In this document: positions 1-12,489 of the stretch, piece after piece
Layout: every line of letters starts with the position of its first letter
Position numbering within the stretch: position 1 is the first letter of the stretch
Source of the DNA: Malus domestica
Taxonomy: Eukaryota > Streptophyta > Magnoliopsida > Rosales > Rosaceae
Assembly: GCF_042453785.1 (NCBI RefSeq)
Contig: NC_091675.1
Coordinates: 1,376,501-1,440,500, forward strand
Length of the DNA stretch: 64,000 nucleotides
Direction: 5' to 3'
Translations under genes and position numbers: made by a program
The notes under the pieces: model-generated
What the model was told of the DNA's origin: nothing
Databases searched by the model: none
Seen by the model: the letters and a program-made list of their open reading frames with translations, nothing else

Positions 1-417
1 ATAGGACACTTGCATGATGATCCCCGTGGTGAAAAAAGTAGGAATTAAACCCCTGTGGTCTAGAATGTTAGCAAATTTAGTCCAAAAGTAAGATTTCTGT
101 TAAATGACTATTAAAAGTTGGGGTAAAACTGTATTTTCAGTTCCAATTGACATTGAATTAGCGCTTTTTTTTATTTAAAAAATTAAGCATAATTTTTTTT
201 TGTTAATTGTTATAAAAAAATTATTTATTTTAAATGTCAATTGGAACTGAAAATACAGTTTTACCTATACTTTTAACAGTCATTTAACAGAAATCTTACT
301 TTTGGACTAAATTTGCTAACATTCTTGACCACAGAGGTTTAATTCCTAGTTTTTTCACCACGGGGGTCATCATGCAAGTTTCTTATGACCAAAGGGATGA
401 ATAATCCAATTTGGCCT
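1..417. mobile_element. Fold-back (long inverted repeat) MITE, cut by the window start
   Basis: Two arms of about 150 bp, roughly 3-165 and 232-390, are inverted copies of each other with few mismatches, separated by an AT-rich spacer of about 65 bp. The right side continues to a terminus near 417 that reads aatttggcc. The left terminus would lie outside the window. The GGCCAAAT-like end resembles that of the long-TIR element at 57440-58551, so a Mutator-like origin is possible, but superfamily assignment is an inference. No coding capacity is present. Confidence 0.7.
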
Positions 418-887
418 TTTTAATAAGTGCATTTTCGGGATGTAAATTTGAGATCTCATTTATTTTTTGTCTCTTTACGACCAACGGAGTCCACCTCCGA
501 AATAGTAGAAATGTATATATACATTTCTATTTACATGTTCTACGATGATGTTTCTCTTGTTCTTCTTGACTCTACATGGTCCATCGTCTTTCTCATGATG
601 GTAATCTATCGAAATAATATCAGTTCGATGAAATTTGATTAGGGTATTTTTGAAAAGAAAAGGGAGGAGTAAGAGAGGGTAATTAGTAATTCAAGGGTAT
701 TTTTGAAACTTCAAAGAGACATTTGGTTAGATATGCAAGAATTGTAAAAGGTAGACTAAATTTCTTGTGGTAAAAAAGTGGCAGTTATCAATATTTCTCA
801 TTGAAATTTCTGTTGTTCTTTCATCAGCCAATAACAGATTACATAAGAGAAAATTAAGATTAGGTACGAGAAAATTAAGTTTTGAGT
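418..887. other. Intergenic, no gene recognised
   Basis: AT-rich sequence with only short open frames that show no recognisable domain. I see no gene here. Confidence 0.6.
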
Positions 888-1100
888 CTCTGAGAACGGC
901 ATTTCAAATGTTGTTTGATGCTATAAAATCACTCTCTACAGGCACTCATCAAAGATATCGAAAAATATAACTCGAAAGAGGGACTGGAATATTTTGCAAT
1001 ACAAATGGAGGAGGGAGCAAATCTTGTTCGATAGTGCAGCGAAGTTGGCGTTTGGAGAAAATACAAATACGCCAAGAAGCTTCATCAACTGGACCTTAAA
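888..1100 (+). pseudogene. RPW8-domain (CC-R type) relic, copy 1
   Basis: Translation gives pieces typical of the RPW8 domain found at the N terminus of ADR1/NRG1-type helper immune receptors: TAFQMLFDAIKS, then LIKDIEKYNSKEGLEYF, MEEGANLVR and YAKKLHQLDL. The central part of the domain, present in the inverted copy at 1255-1526, is deleted near 940 and the frame shifts there. A TAG at 1032-1034 interrupts the frame where intact members usually carry lysine. No NB-ARC or LRR sequence follows. It is a small fragment of a resistance-type gene, not a functional gene. The family call is by motif memory and fairly secure. Confidence 0.72.
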
Positions 1101-1254
1101 AAAACAAAGAACACGACATTAGTTTTTTTCAGTTTTAACAAATACAAATTAAAAGTTGAGACAATTAATTACGCACTTATACCCTGCACTTTGAGCCTCG
1201 CATCCCTTATGCCCTGCACTTTGAGCGCATCAAAAACTCTTCGAAGTGATTTGA

Positions 1255-1526
1255 AGCTCCAGTTGACGAAGCTTGTTGGTGTATTTGTATTTTCTCCACA
1301 CGCCAACTTTGCTGCACTATTGAACAAGATTTGCTCCCTCCTCTATTTGTATTGCAAAATATTCCAGTCCCTCTTTCGAGTTATATTTTTCGATGTCTTT
1401 GATGGGTGGCTGTAGAGAGTCCAGTGCAGATTTAATGTCTCCGAGGAGGTGCTTGAACATTGTAGTCTCCTCCTGCACTGATTTTACAGCATCAAATAGC
1501 ATTTCAAATGCCGTTTCCAATGAATT
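1255..1526 (-). pseudogene. RPW8-domain relic, copy 2 (inverted)
   Basis: On the minus strand the frame reads from TAFEMLFDAVKS through TTMFKHLLGDIKSALDSL, PPIKDIEKYNSKEGLEYF and IEEGANLVQ, then stops at TAG (1317-1319), after which the same frame continues as CSKVGVWRKYKYTNKL. This is the more complete of two inverted copies and preserves the middle of the RPW8 domain lost from copy 1. The stop lies at the same codon as in copy 1. No upstream start exon or downstream NB-ARC domain is visible within 1 kb. Confidence 0.75.
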
Positions 1527-1979
1527 TAGGGAGAGAATGTAAAATAACAGTTTGATGAAAAACTGAGAATGTTATGCTTGTAACTCTGAGTTTCAGCACA
1601 CGCATATATAGCTGAAGTTAGGAAGAGACACGGAATTTTCAGGCCACTTGCTTGTGGGGGTGGGGTGGGTTTGGTGAGGGGCTTAAAGCTAGCAGGAGGG
1701 GGTGTGTATTAGGGCGTACAATATGCCCCCACTTCTCCAATCCAATTAAAAAGTCATTATAAGCAAAGTAATTATTTGCAAAATTAGCTCCCATATCTTA
1801 ACGCGAATAGTAGTTAGCGTGATAGAGCTTGGCACGATGAATGTGCATGGGCATAGTGTGAGTTGTACAAACGTCTGGTTCATTTATTATAGCGTGACAT
1901 CATTGTGAATATTTCTCAATTATGCACATTTGCACGTATTTAAGTTTGACTAATGGCTTGTATGACGATCAGACCTTGG
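1527..1979. other. Intergenic, with a G-rich patch
   Basis: No gene seen. A G-rich, low-complexity stretch lies around 1650-1710 on the plus strand. Confidence 0.5.
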
Positions 1980-3024
1980 GATGAGGGGTGGGTTCAAAAA
2001 ACCGAAAATCGAAAAAAACCGAAAACCAAACCGAACCGAAACCGAAAAAACCGAACCGAACGAAAAAACCGAACCGAATTGAAAAAACCGAACCGAACCA
2101 AACCGAACCGAACCGAAATAATTAAATTAATATTTTTTTAATTTTATTTATTTAATTATTTGATTTTATTATATTAGAATATGATACTTCGGACTGCTGC
2201 TTTGGTAACACTTGTTTGCTTTCCAATTCAAATTGTCTTCTTAGCTTCTCCATCTAAAACAAAAATTAGAACTTATACCATTACATGCAATATTTCTAGT
2301 TTATATCATTAAGTGCAACACATATATAAGAACACATATCTTAACTGCACTGCAGTTGATTAGGGAAAGCAAACAGCGTATAAAAGTCTCATAGGTTTAT
2401 TAAACACTACGAGATCAAAAACAAAATTCAAACTTTCTCACCTATGGCCAAGTATAGTAGCTTCCTTGGCTTAACAATTTTGAAAAGTATATCAATATAT
2501 TCAAAAATATTGATGAACACCTCTTCAAAATTTGCTGGTGGTAGAAGCTGAACACAGAATGTAGAAATTATATTATGTAACCACATATATGGATAAAAAA
2601 AATTCGGACCATAAAGATAAAGAAAATATAAAAAATTGTTACCTAGACAATAACCAAAATAAATAGTATATTATAGAATGTTTATCTTATTGCTAGTGAA
2701 GAATACATGTATATAGAGAGAGAGAGAGATTGAGAGAAAGAGAGAAATGAATAAGGTCGTACTCCATCATCATCGTCTAAAAAGAAATCTATTTACAGTT
2801 AAACTTTAAACCCAAAATATTTAAAAAAATCTTTATGTTTTAATTCTAGTTGAACTTTAAATGTTTATTTTCATTATCTTTAAGTCTAGTCGGAATATTT
2901 ATGTTATGATTGTGTTGGATATGTTAAAATTTAAGATTTCAAAAATTTTCATTTTTTGAAAAAAAACCGAAACAGAACCGAAAAAAACCGAGAAAAATAT
3001 TGATTGAACCGAACTCACCCCTAT
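1980..3024. mobile_element. Non-autonomous hAT-like element with CCGAA-rich ends
   Basis: Both ends carry an inverted terminal motif (left gaggggtgggttc, right gaactcacccct) followed inward by long runs of AACCGAA/ACCGAAA repeats (about 1995-2120 on the left, 2965-3010 on the right). Flanks gaccttgg (1972-1979) and gacctttt (3025-3032) agree at 6 of 8 positions, compatible with a decayed 8-bp target duplication. This end style is known from plant hAT elements. The interior is AT-rich with no transposase. Confidence 0.55.
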
Positions 3025-3139
3025 GACCTTTTATTCTAAAAAATTTAGACTTCAACAAAAAACACTTCCAAACGAACCAGTAATTATCATACTAAAATTT
3101 GAGTTGACTTCGCAAGATTCAAGTACGCGGATGGTAGAA

Positions 3140-3540
3140 ACCACGTGCCAGTTAAGCGCGCGGGTGAACACGCGATGCGTGCTTGCAAAGAAAGAAAGTC
3201 GACGTAGACCGAAATAGTTAACGGGAGGGGACACAGCAATTCCTGCGTTTCCGATTTCCTCCTTTGGTAACACGCACCGACGCGGCAGACTGCAGTGAGC
3301 TTTCCGCCTTCCCTCTTTTCGCCGTCGCTGTTTCCTCGTTTTCGTCAAAACCCCAGGAAACCTAGGAATTTCTTGGTACGAGATTGCTTGTTTATCTACT
3401 CTGGTCTCTCGAAGTTTTCCGTTCGGCTGCGAGATTTCGAATCGTGGTTTTCGGGTTAGCGTTTTTGCTCTTTCAAATTTTCGATTTTTTTTTAATTTGC
3501 ATTGTTTCTGAATGCTGTTTTTCCTGTAAAGGTACACTCT
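3140..3540 (+). promoter_or_regulatory. CpG-rich leader-like block upstream of the cyclin-T relic
   Basis: This block is clearly richer in CpG and pyrimidine tracts than its surroundings and looks like a plant promoter/5' untranslated exon. Its position about 300 bp before the first recognisable cyclin-T codons suggests it is the old promoter and leader of that gene. This is inference; there is no TATA box I would defend. Confidence 0.35.
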
Positions 3541-3842
3541 TTACTGTGATTTAATCACTTTATTGGCATGAAAATCTTCAATTTTTACTGCTTTGTTTTT
3601 GGGTGAAACAGTAAATTGAAATTATAACTGGGTTTAGGTTTGTATTTTTGTTCTTCTTTTGAAAACTAATTGTAATTAATTTTCAAAATTTTGTAGTTTA
3701 TTATTGTTAGGTGAAGAATGATTAAGTAAAATTTCACCTTGCTGTTATTTTATAGGTTAATTAATTTTTGAGATTCAGATGCTTAAAAACAATGTCGGTT
3801 CATCCGTGTCGTGTCGTGTTACGAGTTTAATTGATTGTGGCT

Positions 3843-5034
3843 GGGGAGAGACTTGTTCTGGCAACAATTGGTTTTGATCTTGAAATATTCTCCCCGACCT
3901 TGCTCAGGTGGCATTGAATTTTGTTAATGACTGGTGAGCATTGTTTAATTTCTCATAGGGGCTTTGTATACGTAATTTAGCGCTGAAGCGTAATTAGATG
4001 TTACGTTTGTCGTTTACATAACTGCGCTTGCAGTACAAGCCCCATTTTACTGCAGCTGGTTCAGTGGCTCTTGCTGCCAAAATTCAAAAAGTGAAACTAC
4101 TGTTAGACGAAGTCAACACTTAGCTAATCTCTGGGGAACTTGAGGAGTTTGGATGTACTTCAAACTCTTATCCCGTTGGTTTTTTCATGTTTGTAGGATC
4201 TGTTTTTCAAATGTATTTTATTTGTAATTTGTTTGTAATCTTTTCATCTTTCTGTTTGTATTTTTCAAATTCAAAGTTCCTTGTAATTTGGGTTTTCAAA
4301 CCCACGATGTAATCTTCAAAGTATTATATAAATACATGCAATCCACAGTTATTTGGGTATGCAACTAAAGTGAAACACCTGAGTTCCTAAGTTTTACAAC
4401 TACCTACACAACAGGGAAAAGTACGGTGGCTGGAGAGTTCGATGTTTCGCCAAAGCAGTTGAATGGTGCGTTGCAAGTCCTTTGATGTTTGTACTAAAGT
4501 CATTTGCTGATATCTTCACATAGTATGCTTTGCGTATGGTTCGTATTTTGATTAATGAGTTTATTGTATTTCCTCAACAAATATACATGGTTGTTGGATA
4601 TAGTGTTAGTTTCCCTCTCAGTGCCTCCATTCGATTTATACATCGTTACTTGAAATCTTATATGGTTTCCTTTTTGGGGAAATGTCTGTAACTTATATTC
4701 AATTTCTCAGAGGTCATTCTGCGGATGATGGGGCCAGACAAAAAAATCTACCGCCAGAGAATGGAAGAGTCATTGCAGCTGAAACACTGCCTAGAAAGCC
4801 AAGCAGTATTGACGAGGGAGGTGGGAACGACATTGTTCTGCGCAAACTAACGGAAGTAAGATTGATATTGACCGGATTAGAGATGCTATGAAGAGGAGAA
4901 GGCGCGATAAAGATGTAAATAAGAATGTGCATGCCATAGATGATGAGAAAGATCCTGAAGCCTGGATAGAAAATGAGCTTGAAAATGGAGTGGAGCTAAA
5001 AGGTACGTCCGCAAGGAAGAAACAAAGGTGGTGA
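3843..5034 (+). pseudogene. Cyclin-T-like pseudogene (P-TEFb cyclin), intron-bearing
   Basis: Four separate pieces read as plant cyclin T: 3843-3908 (GERLVLATIGFDLEIF), 3908-3937 (VALNFVNDW), 4028-4101 (LQYKPHFTAAGSVALAAKIQ) and about 4435-4475 (GEFDVSPKQLN), all in the cyclin fold. A final exon at about 4713-5034 holds the C-terminal tail, including RIRDAMKRRRRDKDV and EAWIENELENGVEL before TGA at 5032-5034. Intron-like spacers remain between the pieces, so this is a decayed genomic duplicate, not a retrocopy. The N-terminal cyclin box is missing. A single-base deletion near 4858 breaks the last exon (one frame before it, another after). An intact family member would pair with CDK9/CDKC to phosphorylate RNA polymerase II; this copy cannot encode that. 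Confidence 0.75.
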
Positions 5035-6628
5035 GTTTTTTTCATGCAATTACAGGCATCTTCCTTTGTGCATGGTGCTAATATTTGAGAGTGTACTTCT
5101 TTGGTTAGAAATTCGATTTTTCTTATTTTGTAAGTAATTTTTTGTCAAAATTTTGTATCTACATTTACCGTAGTGGCGGAAAGCAATGGTGCATATGCAC
5201 CTTTTACTCCACTGACTCTCGTACTCCCTCACAACTAACTATTTAACCCGTTAATGCTGTCGTTTGTAAAAAAAGATAATTATTCTAGTACTTAATTTTA
5301 AATTCGATAATTATTATCTTCTATCTGATGCTATAATCGTACAGCGGGATCGGATCCTCTCTCTCTTGTAATTAACAAAAATAAGTAAATAACACGGTTT
5401 TATCGAGAAATTAGGCTTCGAAGATGTGGTAATTATTGGGCCTTCCGAGAGAGGAAATAAAAGCCCGATATCTCCTTTTGAAGTTCGGCCCGTTTTAGTT
5501 TTGGAACAATGACTGCTCATTTCTCTTCGAATTATACTTTTTCTTGTTTTTTCATTTTCGAATTAGACTTTCTACTTCTTTTTTCAGCTACTTTAAAGGC
5601 AAATGCCCAAAGTAAGTACGTGGCAATCAAATGGGACCAATGAGGTTATTCTGTGGTCACAAATAATTGAAAGACATATCCTTTTACTTGATGGATAAGA
5701 TTTTTGCACATGTATTTTTTTTATGTACACTTCTGTTTATTTATATTTTCGTAGATAAGTACAGGTGTGATCACTGATCACTTCATGGTCACAGTCTCTT
5801 TTGCAGATGTTGAGGTTCATTCATATACACGTGCAACTTTGGAAAAAGCATGGGCACTGATCAACTTGGTATGTTCTTATGTGGCAATTGAATCTAGTAA
5901 TTGAAAGAACATGTTAAGTACCAAATTAAGTTAAAACCATTTCGAACGTGGTTGATTAGGTATAGTGGATGCAAAAGGGGCCAAAGTCAAAGGACATTTG
6001 TGAGGAATAGTTTGGCTGTATGGAGTTTAAGTTAAGTGAGTGAGAGATTCATTATCACTTTCTATTGACGTTAAACCAAGTACGTTCTAACCTTTCAGAT
6101 TGATAGAGAAAACCGTCTAATCGTCGGTAGCAAAAATAACCTTTAGTGACAGATAGAGATTTGTGGCAAAAAACAAAACCCTTATTAATGATTTATTAAT
6201 TGATGAGGAAATATTATTTAGGGTTCAGTGGGGATAGAAAGCAAATGACAGAGAAATTAAAATAAAAGTGATGGCCCCTGAGTGTTGGATTTAAGTTTGA
6301 CAAGCATATATTCTTCTGTTCCAGTTATTTGTCATCTTTCAAGACACGCCTTTAAAATCCTGCAACTTTAGACCCACTTTTAGGGTTTTTGCCATATATT
6401 TGACTTGAAAAGTTCATTTTATAATCGAGTGGAAATAGCATCACCAAATAATGATCATGTTAAAGAATTGGAGCAAATTAAAGAGAGCGAAAATTATCTT
6501 AATTATTACGACTTGTTAATTAATCCCTAGTTTGCTGTAAAGTGTGTCTAAACATGCAAGTGTTGTATATTATATATGTGGCAAAATATCAACACGTAAG
6601 ACTCGTCAATTGTTACAATTTCCTCATA
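5035..6628. other. Intergenic, no gene recognised
   Basis: AT-rich sequence with scattered short frames. Around 5440-5500 there are GGGCC/GGCCC-type motifs of the kind seen in plant promoters, but no downstream coding exon could be linked to them. Confidence 0.5.
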
Positions 6629-6942
6629 GCGAGATACAATGAGTTTTCCGGGCATGTAATATTCATGGTGTTATACTGGCGGTTAATGTTTTGGGTTAAT
6701 TTAGAGCGTGGATATTGTGAATTGTATATCAGCTTGGTTTTGAGTTATGATTAAATTTGTTAATACCCTTCATGTCTCGTAGCAGGATACAGTGAGTTTT
6801 ATGCATGTAACTTTGATTCGTGATGACAGACTGGCAGTTATATATATATGTTTAAGGTTAATTTATGGTTTGGATATTGTGGATTGTATAAGCTTAATTT
6901 TGAGTTATGCTTAAATTTGTTAGTATCCTTCATGTCTCGTAG
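6629..6942. repeat. Tandem duplication, two diverged units of about 155 bp
   Basis: Unit 1 (about 6629-6780) and unit 2 (about 6782-6942) share the starts gatacaatgagtttt / gatacagtgagtttt, the middle ggatattgtgaattgtat / ggatattgtggattgtat, and identical ends cttcatgtctcgtag. Substitutions and small indels show the duplication is old. No coding sense. Confidence 0.75.
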
Positions 6943-9900
6943 ACGTCTCTAATGTACGATTAAAATTTATCTAATGCATCGTTTCCTACATATAAAAATA
7001 AAAAGAAAGTTTCATCATGTATCTTCTTCTTTTGTGAAGGGCAAAGAGAAAAAATATACTTGTTCTTCAACTTTATTCACACGTATATATATTTGATGTT
7101 TACCTTCACGTCAAGAGAGACTTTATTTCCCAATCAAATGTGTTCTTGTTTGGAACTTTGGAGCTACGAAGAGTTCTTTTACCATCTTCACAGCCAGTAA
7201 ACCAGACCAAGAAAATTCTTCAAAAGATTGCAGATCGAACCCTTTATGGTTTGGCAGTAATTTCAACAATTATATATAGGTCTAATTTAATGAAATGTAA
7301 AGCTGAAGACTTCGATATTAATTAGTGATTAGGATTGAATTAAGAAGGTTCTAATATTCGTCCCATAAAACATTAAACAATACAGTGAAACTAATTGAAC
7401 ACAATTAAAAATAGTGTTATGTGTACGTTCCAATTATACTAAAGTAATTAGACAAAAATTATTGATATTTGGAAAAGCTTACGATAACTTAGCTAGGGTT
7501 GTAATATATAAGGCAACTGGATAAGGTCTGTGGTGTGTGACTCCGTTGACTGGCAAGGACTCCAAAAAGACCTGTTATTTCTGCTTAATTAGTTTAATTA
7601 ATGATGGTGATGGTCCTGATAGACCCTAACCCTAAAGTTATTAATTATATAACAACTTGTTTTTTAGCGGGCTATGGACATTTTTTTTGTTTATATGATA
7701 ATTTGGTTTAAATATCAGTACTGCGTAGAGAGAGCATCCAGTTATTGGTATAGTTACTTAGAATTATATTTGCGGATAAAATAACAAGAAAGTTCGAACT
7801 CAGTATTTCAATTACAAGGGATAATACTCTTAATCAACTAATATACAAACCTTTTACGCTGCGAATTATATCTGTGGATGGAACACAATGGATTTTGGAT
7901 GAGTGTAACAAGGAGATACTTGTTATCATTTTTAAATTGTAGTCCACATCCTTACCCACTGAGGAAGTCTATTTCCTTCAATTCTTCTTTTTCAGATGAG
8001 GTTATAATTTCCTTCAGTTCTTTTTCAGATGTGGTTATAATTAACTTCACTCCTTTGCACATGCATTAAAGAAAGTAGAGAAGAGACCTTTCAACCGAAG
8101 CTAACTTCAATAGTTTGGTTAATTTATTTTACTAGCTCTTGGCGGTGGCTTTTCTTCTCCCACATGTGCATTATCTTCCTCAAGCTGGAGAATGATTACT
8201 AGGGTTGATGAGAAAATGATTACTAAGATTATTGAATTTCTAAATATTTGTAAAACAATATGTATGGGTATTCATTCTAGAGAGAAACTTTCATGAAAGG
8301 ACACGATTATAGTAGTATTTTAAACCAATCATATACTGTTATGTGTTTTAACTTTTACAAATAAATCATAATTAGTTTGAGATACTACTATATCAACACA
8401 CTGACATTTCCATGCATGGAAATCCTCTATGTTATATATATATATATATTCATACCAAATTGCATTACATGTTATATATCCTCTTTCCCAAAAAATTAAA
8501 TAAATTGTTGTTTAGTTGGATTCTTATTTGAATGCATGGTTGAAAGATTAACAAGTACTATTCCTAATAAGAGCAGAACAAGTTTGAATCACCTTTTTAG
8601 GAATTGTGTTTATTATAGTTCTTTGAATGAAAATCCTAATCATAATTAAGATGCACGAATCTTTGAAGAATCAAGAAAGTGAAAATAATAATTGAAATTT
8701 ATATTTTAAACCAGATGCAGACGCAGCTTTAGCGAAATGAATCTTGGAAGATAGTGAGAGTAGGAAATTGGGGAAGAAAAAAAAGGTGACAAGCAAGTGA
8801 AAGAAAGAGGGAAAGAAAAAGCTCTTGATAAAGAAGAAAAGCTTTAAAGAACAAAAAAATAGTTTGAACTTTGGAGAAATAAATAAATTGAATTAATGTA
8901 GTTTGTAAGATGGGTGGGCATGCTTGCTGGAAGGCTAAAAGAAAAGTTAAGCTTGCCCATGCTCTCTGATCTCACATTCGCCTTTTTCGTCTGATGTGAA
9001 CTTTTGTTGGGCTGATCAAAATTGTTAATATTTATAACTCTTTTTTCAAATACCACTTAAATTATTAATTAATATATAGCCACTTCTTTGATGGAGGAGA
9101 ATGACAGCTTAATCATACTTTAATTGTTCTTTAATTCTTCAGATATATGTCTCTGTCAGCTGCTCAAACAAATATTGAATATTGTTGGAGAATATAATCC
9201 ATGTTCACATATATATAGTTAACATTTCCCACCTTTTTCTGGGTTAATTAGTGAGGCTAATCTAGTGCCAACCTAGCTCCCATTGCAGTACTTGAATAAT
9301 TAGCTCGGCCCAGATACAAGAAGTAGCAGCTAGCTTTCTTTCTTCCCATTGCACATACATGCACTTGCGGATAGTACACACACACACACATCTAATATTG
9401 CATCTGTTCACACTTACATGTACAGAGATATAACCTCAAATTTATTGTTATTTTGAAAAGTAGCAGACAATTAGTCATGTACATCAAATATTTATATTTT
9501 GTCTGGCAAGAGTTTTTGGGTTAGAGAAATTGTTTGCCACTAGCAGCTAGGAGATATGATTGAACAATTAATTAGATTACACTTTTTTTATATGCTGATC
9601 TAGATCAACCATCATAAACAAGTATTTTGAATATATAACATACACATGTATATATTTTGAAGTTTGATAATGTTCTGCTCTTGAATAATGAATGAATTGC
9701 CTGCCCCTGCCTACCTCACATTTGCTTCGTCTACCTAAGATTTGGGCCGGAGAATGGCGAAAATAATATTTATTCAATTTAGCATCTACCAGTTAAATGT
9801 GGCATTTAACCTGTATCCAATTTTGGCTCATTACATTGACAAGCTTCTGTCGTTCTATGTATATACACACTGAAGTTATATACATATAAATATCCTAATT

Positions 9901-10977
9901 AATATCAATCTGTAGAGAACTGCACAAATCTTTGAATTGTAACTGATGTGATCGATCGTCAATGTTCGTCTAACCTACTCAGCTTCCAATACATATGCAA
10001 CACAAAGTTGCTTTAAAAAATCTAAGAACAAAAGCTAAAAAGTAGAGACCAATCGTATTGACCACAACTTAGAAGCAACTGTACTGTCGTTGAACTTGCA
10101 CATAAATGAAATTCTCTTTTTGGGACAAGCATCAGTACACATTTCACTAACCATAAACTATATACGGTATATGCTACTGATATATTATTATTCTTATTTT
10201 TCCATGCTACACGATAATTTAAACTGCTATTTTCTATTTGACCTTTTATTAAACATCACTTTTGCAAAAAATTAATCAGAATTTTTTTTACCATTTTGTC
10301 AAAATTTTAAAGTTTAACTGAATAACATGGTTCGTTTATTATTGCATAACCGCTAGATGATTAGAGAATTTCACATTTGATTTAATTAGCAGAGTTGATC
10401 TTTACAGATTGGCCTTGAAACTATATGGTTCATATCATTGTGCAACATTATAGAATTATAAGAAGATCCGAGAAGGTAGAACAAGAATGTTGAACTGAGA
10501 AAGTAACTAAATTCGCATAGTTATTCTGAAGAAGGGATTCTCGGGGGCAGAACTCCCTCTTTACTTGATCTAACGCTAATTCCAAGGGGATAATCTAAGG
10601 ATTATAATTGTAATTAATTTGATTCGTATAAACACAAAAGGGCCACATGCAACGTGCGTTTCTATCAGTGTTGTCAAGATAAAAAGAAATCTTAGCTATT
10701 TCATTCAAAAGTGTGGAAAGCCATCACTAGCTATGTCTTTGGCTTTGCTAGGACTACTTGTGATAGAAATCTGCGTTCAACGTAGCTAAAGGCTAGCTAG
10801 TTGATCACACAATGTTTCTAATCAAATTACTAGATTTGTGTCTGCGTGTGCGTCTCAAACACCAAAAAGAAAGAGGGAAGGTTGCAATCATCGACCTCTC
10901 TTGTCCCTCTTGAAGATTACCATCCGCCAAGATATGCACGTTAATTAATGGAAGTGATGTTTACCACCAAAATTTCA
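6943..10977. other. Gene-free stretch with simple repeats
   Basis: About 4 kb without a supported gene. It contains a short (TA)n run near 8434-8450 and a (CA)n run near 9379-9390. Open frames here are short, low in complexity and lack recognisable domains. Confidence 0.55.
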
Positions 10978-11151
10978 AGGGTAATGTTAGGGAGACTAAA
11001 TTAGTTGATAAAATTTTAGAAACTAAAGGACATGGGAAGTTGATGATTGATTTAGTACTTAAGAGTTAATAAACGCGTTCATTCCTATTGGTGACATATC
11101 ATTTAGTTTGCAAATTGTGTTTACAAATTTAATCTCCCTAGCATTACTCAA
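10978..11151. mobile_element. MITE, about 170 bp (AATGCTAGGGAGA family)
   Basis: Inverted termini: left gtaatgttagggagactaaatt, right ends with the reverse complement of gagtaatgctagggagatta. The same terminal motif bounds the larger element at 56596-57359, so the two are members of one family in this window. Confidence 0.6.
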
Positions 11152-11454
11152 AACCCAAAAGACATAGTTTTACCAAAGGGCAAAATTATTATTAAGCAAC
11201 ATTGATTGCCTCGACAATCATGAGCTATTTTAATTGTTCCTATAACATACAAACTCATAATCCATATGAACATTCAGTAATTGGTACCTTCTTCTTACTA
11301 TTGTTGGTTCATGAAATTCCCAATTAATTATATTTGATTCTTGCATCTTCACTTCTTTGTTCACAACATGAACACACAAAATATGAGAATGACTCTAAAT
11401 AATTAATCCTCAATCCGCCATCACCATATGCATAAAATTTCTAGAGGAATTATC

Positions 11455-11815
11455 TTAAGAAAGTTGAGGTTCCATCATAAAACTAATTGACAATACATGG
11501 AGTAGCCCAACCTCTTATAATCCTTTGCAAGGTTTCTCATTTCACCAATGTGGGACTCTTATACCTTCACATCCTCACATGCCCCCTCATGTGTGGCAAA
11601 TTTCAAGTCAAACACGTGGATAACACAAACAGGGTGATGTGGAGCACGTGTGACCATTAGGCTTTACATGTGGGTCATCCTGCTCTAATACCATAAAGGT
11701 TGAGGTCCCACTATAAAACCAATTGAAAATACGCGGAGACTAGTCCTCTTATAAGCCCTTACAAGGTTTCTCTTTTCACCAACATGTGACTTTCTTTTGC
11801 CTTCACAGCCTCACA
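11455..11815 (-). mobile_element. Old TRIM retrotransposon (LTR-internal-LTR)
   Basis: Two related terminal repeats of about 122-125 bp (about 11455-11579 and 11694-11815) flank a short internal region. On the minus strand the motif tggtattagagc (11682-11693) follows the 5' LTR directly and is one base off the usual initiator-Met tRNA primer-binding site. A G-rich tract (complement of tgccccctca, 11580-11589) precedes the other LTR. There is no coding region, as expected for a TRIM. The LTRs are visibly diverged, so the insertion is old. Clearly related to the tandem array at 32839-33488. Confidence 0.7.
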
Positions 11816-12199
11816 TTACATTATAATCGCTTTCCGATTTTACATCTTGTGATGATTTTCGCAATGTATAAGTTACATACAATTAATAATTTTCATATGT
11901 TTAAGCAATTGATATCGCAAGATACACAATAATATGCTAATATTGACTTACATTGCTTAGACACATACTCATAATTGAAGATGTATGGACTATATGTTGT
12001 CAAACTGTGATAAGAGTAGCTTTCTATTGTCAAATTCAATATTTTTTTTTATAGAATTGATACATATGGTCCTTAAACTTATTTTTTTTTATAACTAATG
12101 ATGGGAAATTTGAGCCTAAATAGCATTCATTGGACATTGAAGAGTGGTTCACTGCAGAGAACTCCTATTTGCTGATTATGCCGACCGTGCCAAATGGGG

Positions 12200-12428
12200 T
12201 ATATGTGAGTGTATGTGTGTGTGTGTGTGTATAAATATCCATCATCCATGGACATGTGGGGTTGAGAGAGAGAAAGAGAGCGTGGTTAATATGATTTCTC
12301 TTCTCAGAACTGGTTGACAGCCTTGGGATCGAAGGCAGAGATTTTCATCATGGCATAGAAGAAGTATACAAATATACAATCATCCGCCTGTAATTGCAGA
12401 GAGAGTGCAAAATAACATATAGCCTAGC

Positions 12429-12489
<61 letters not shown>

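Noticed and set aside
3052-3537. 161-residue open frame on the minus strand
   Set aside because: It runs antisense through the CpG-rich leader-like block, has no recognisable domain, and its composition is explained by that block.
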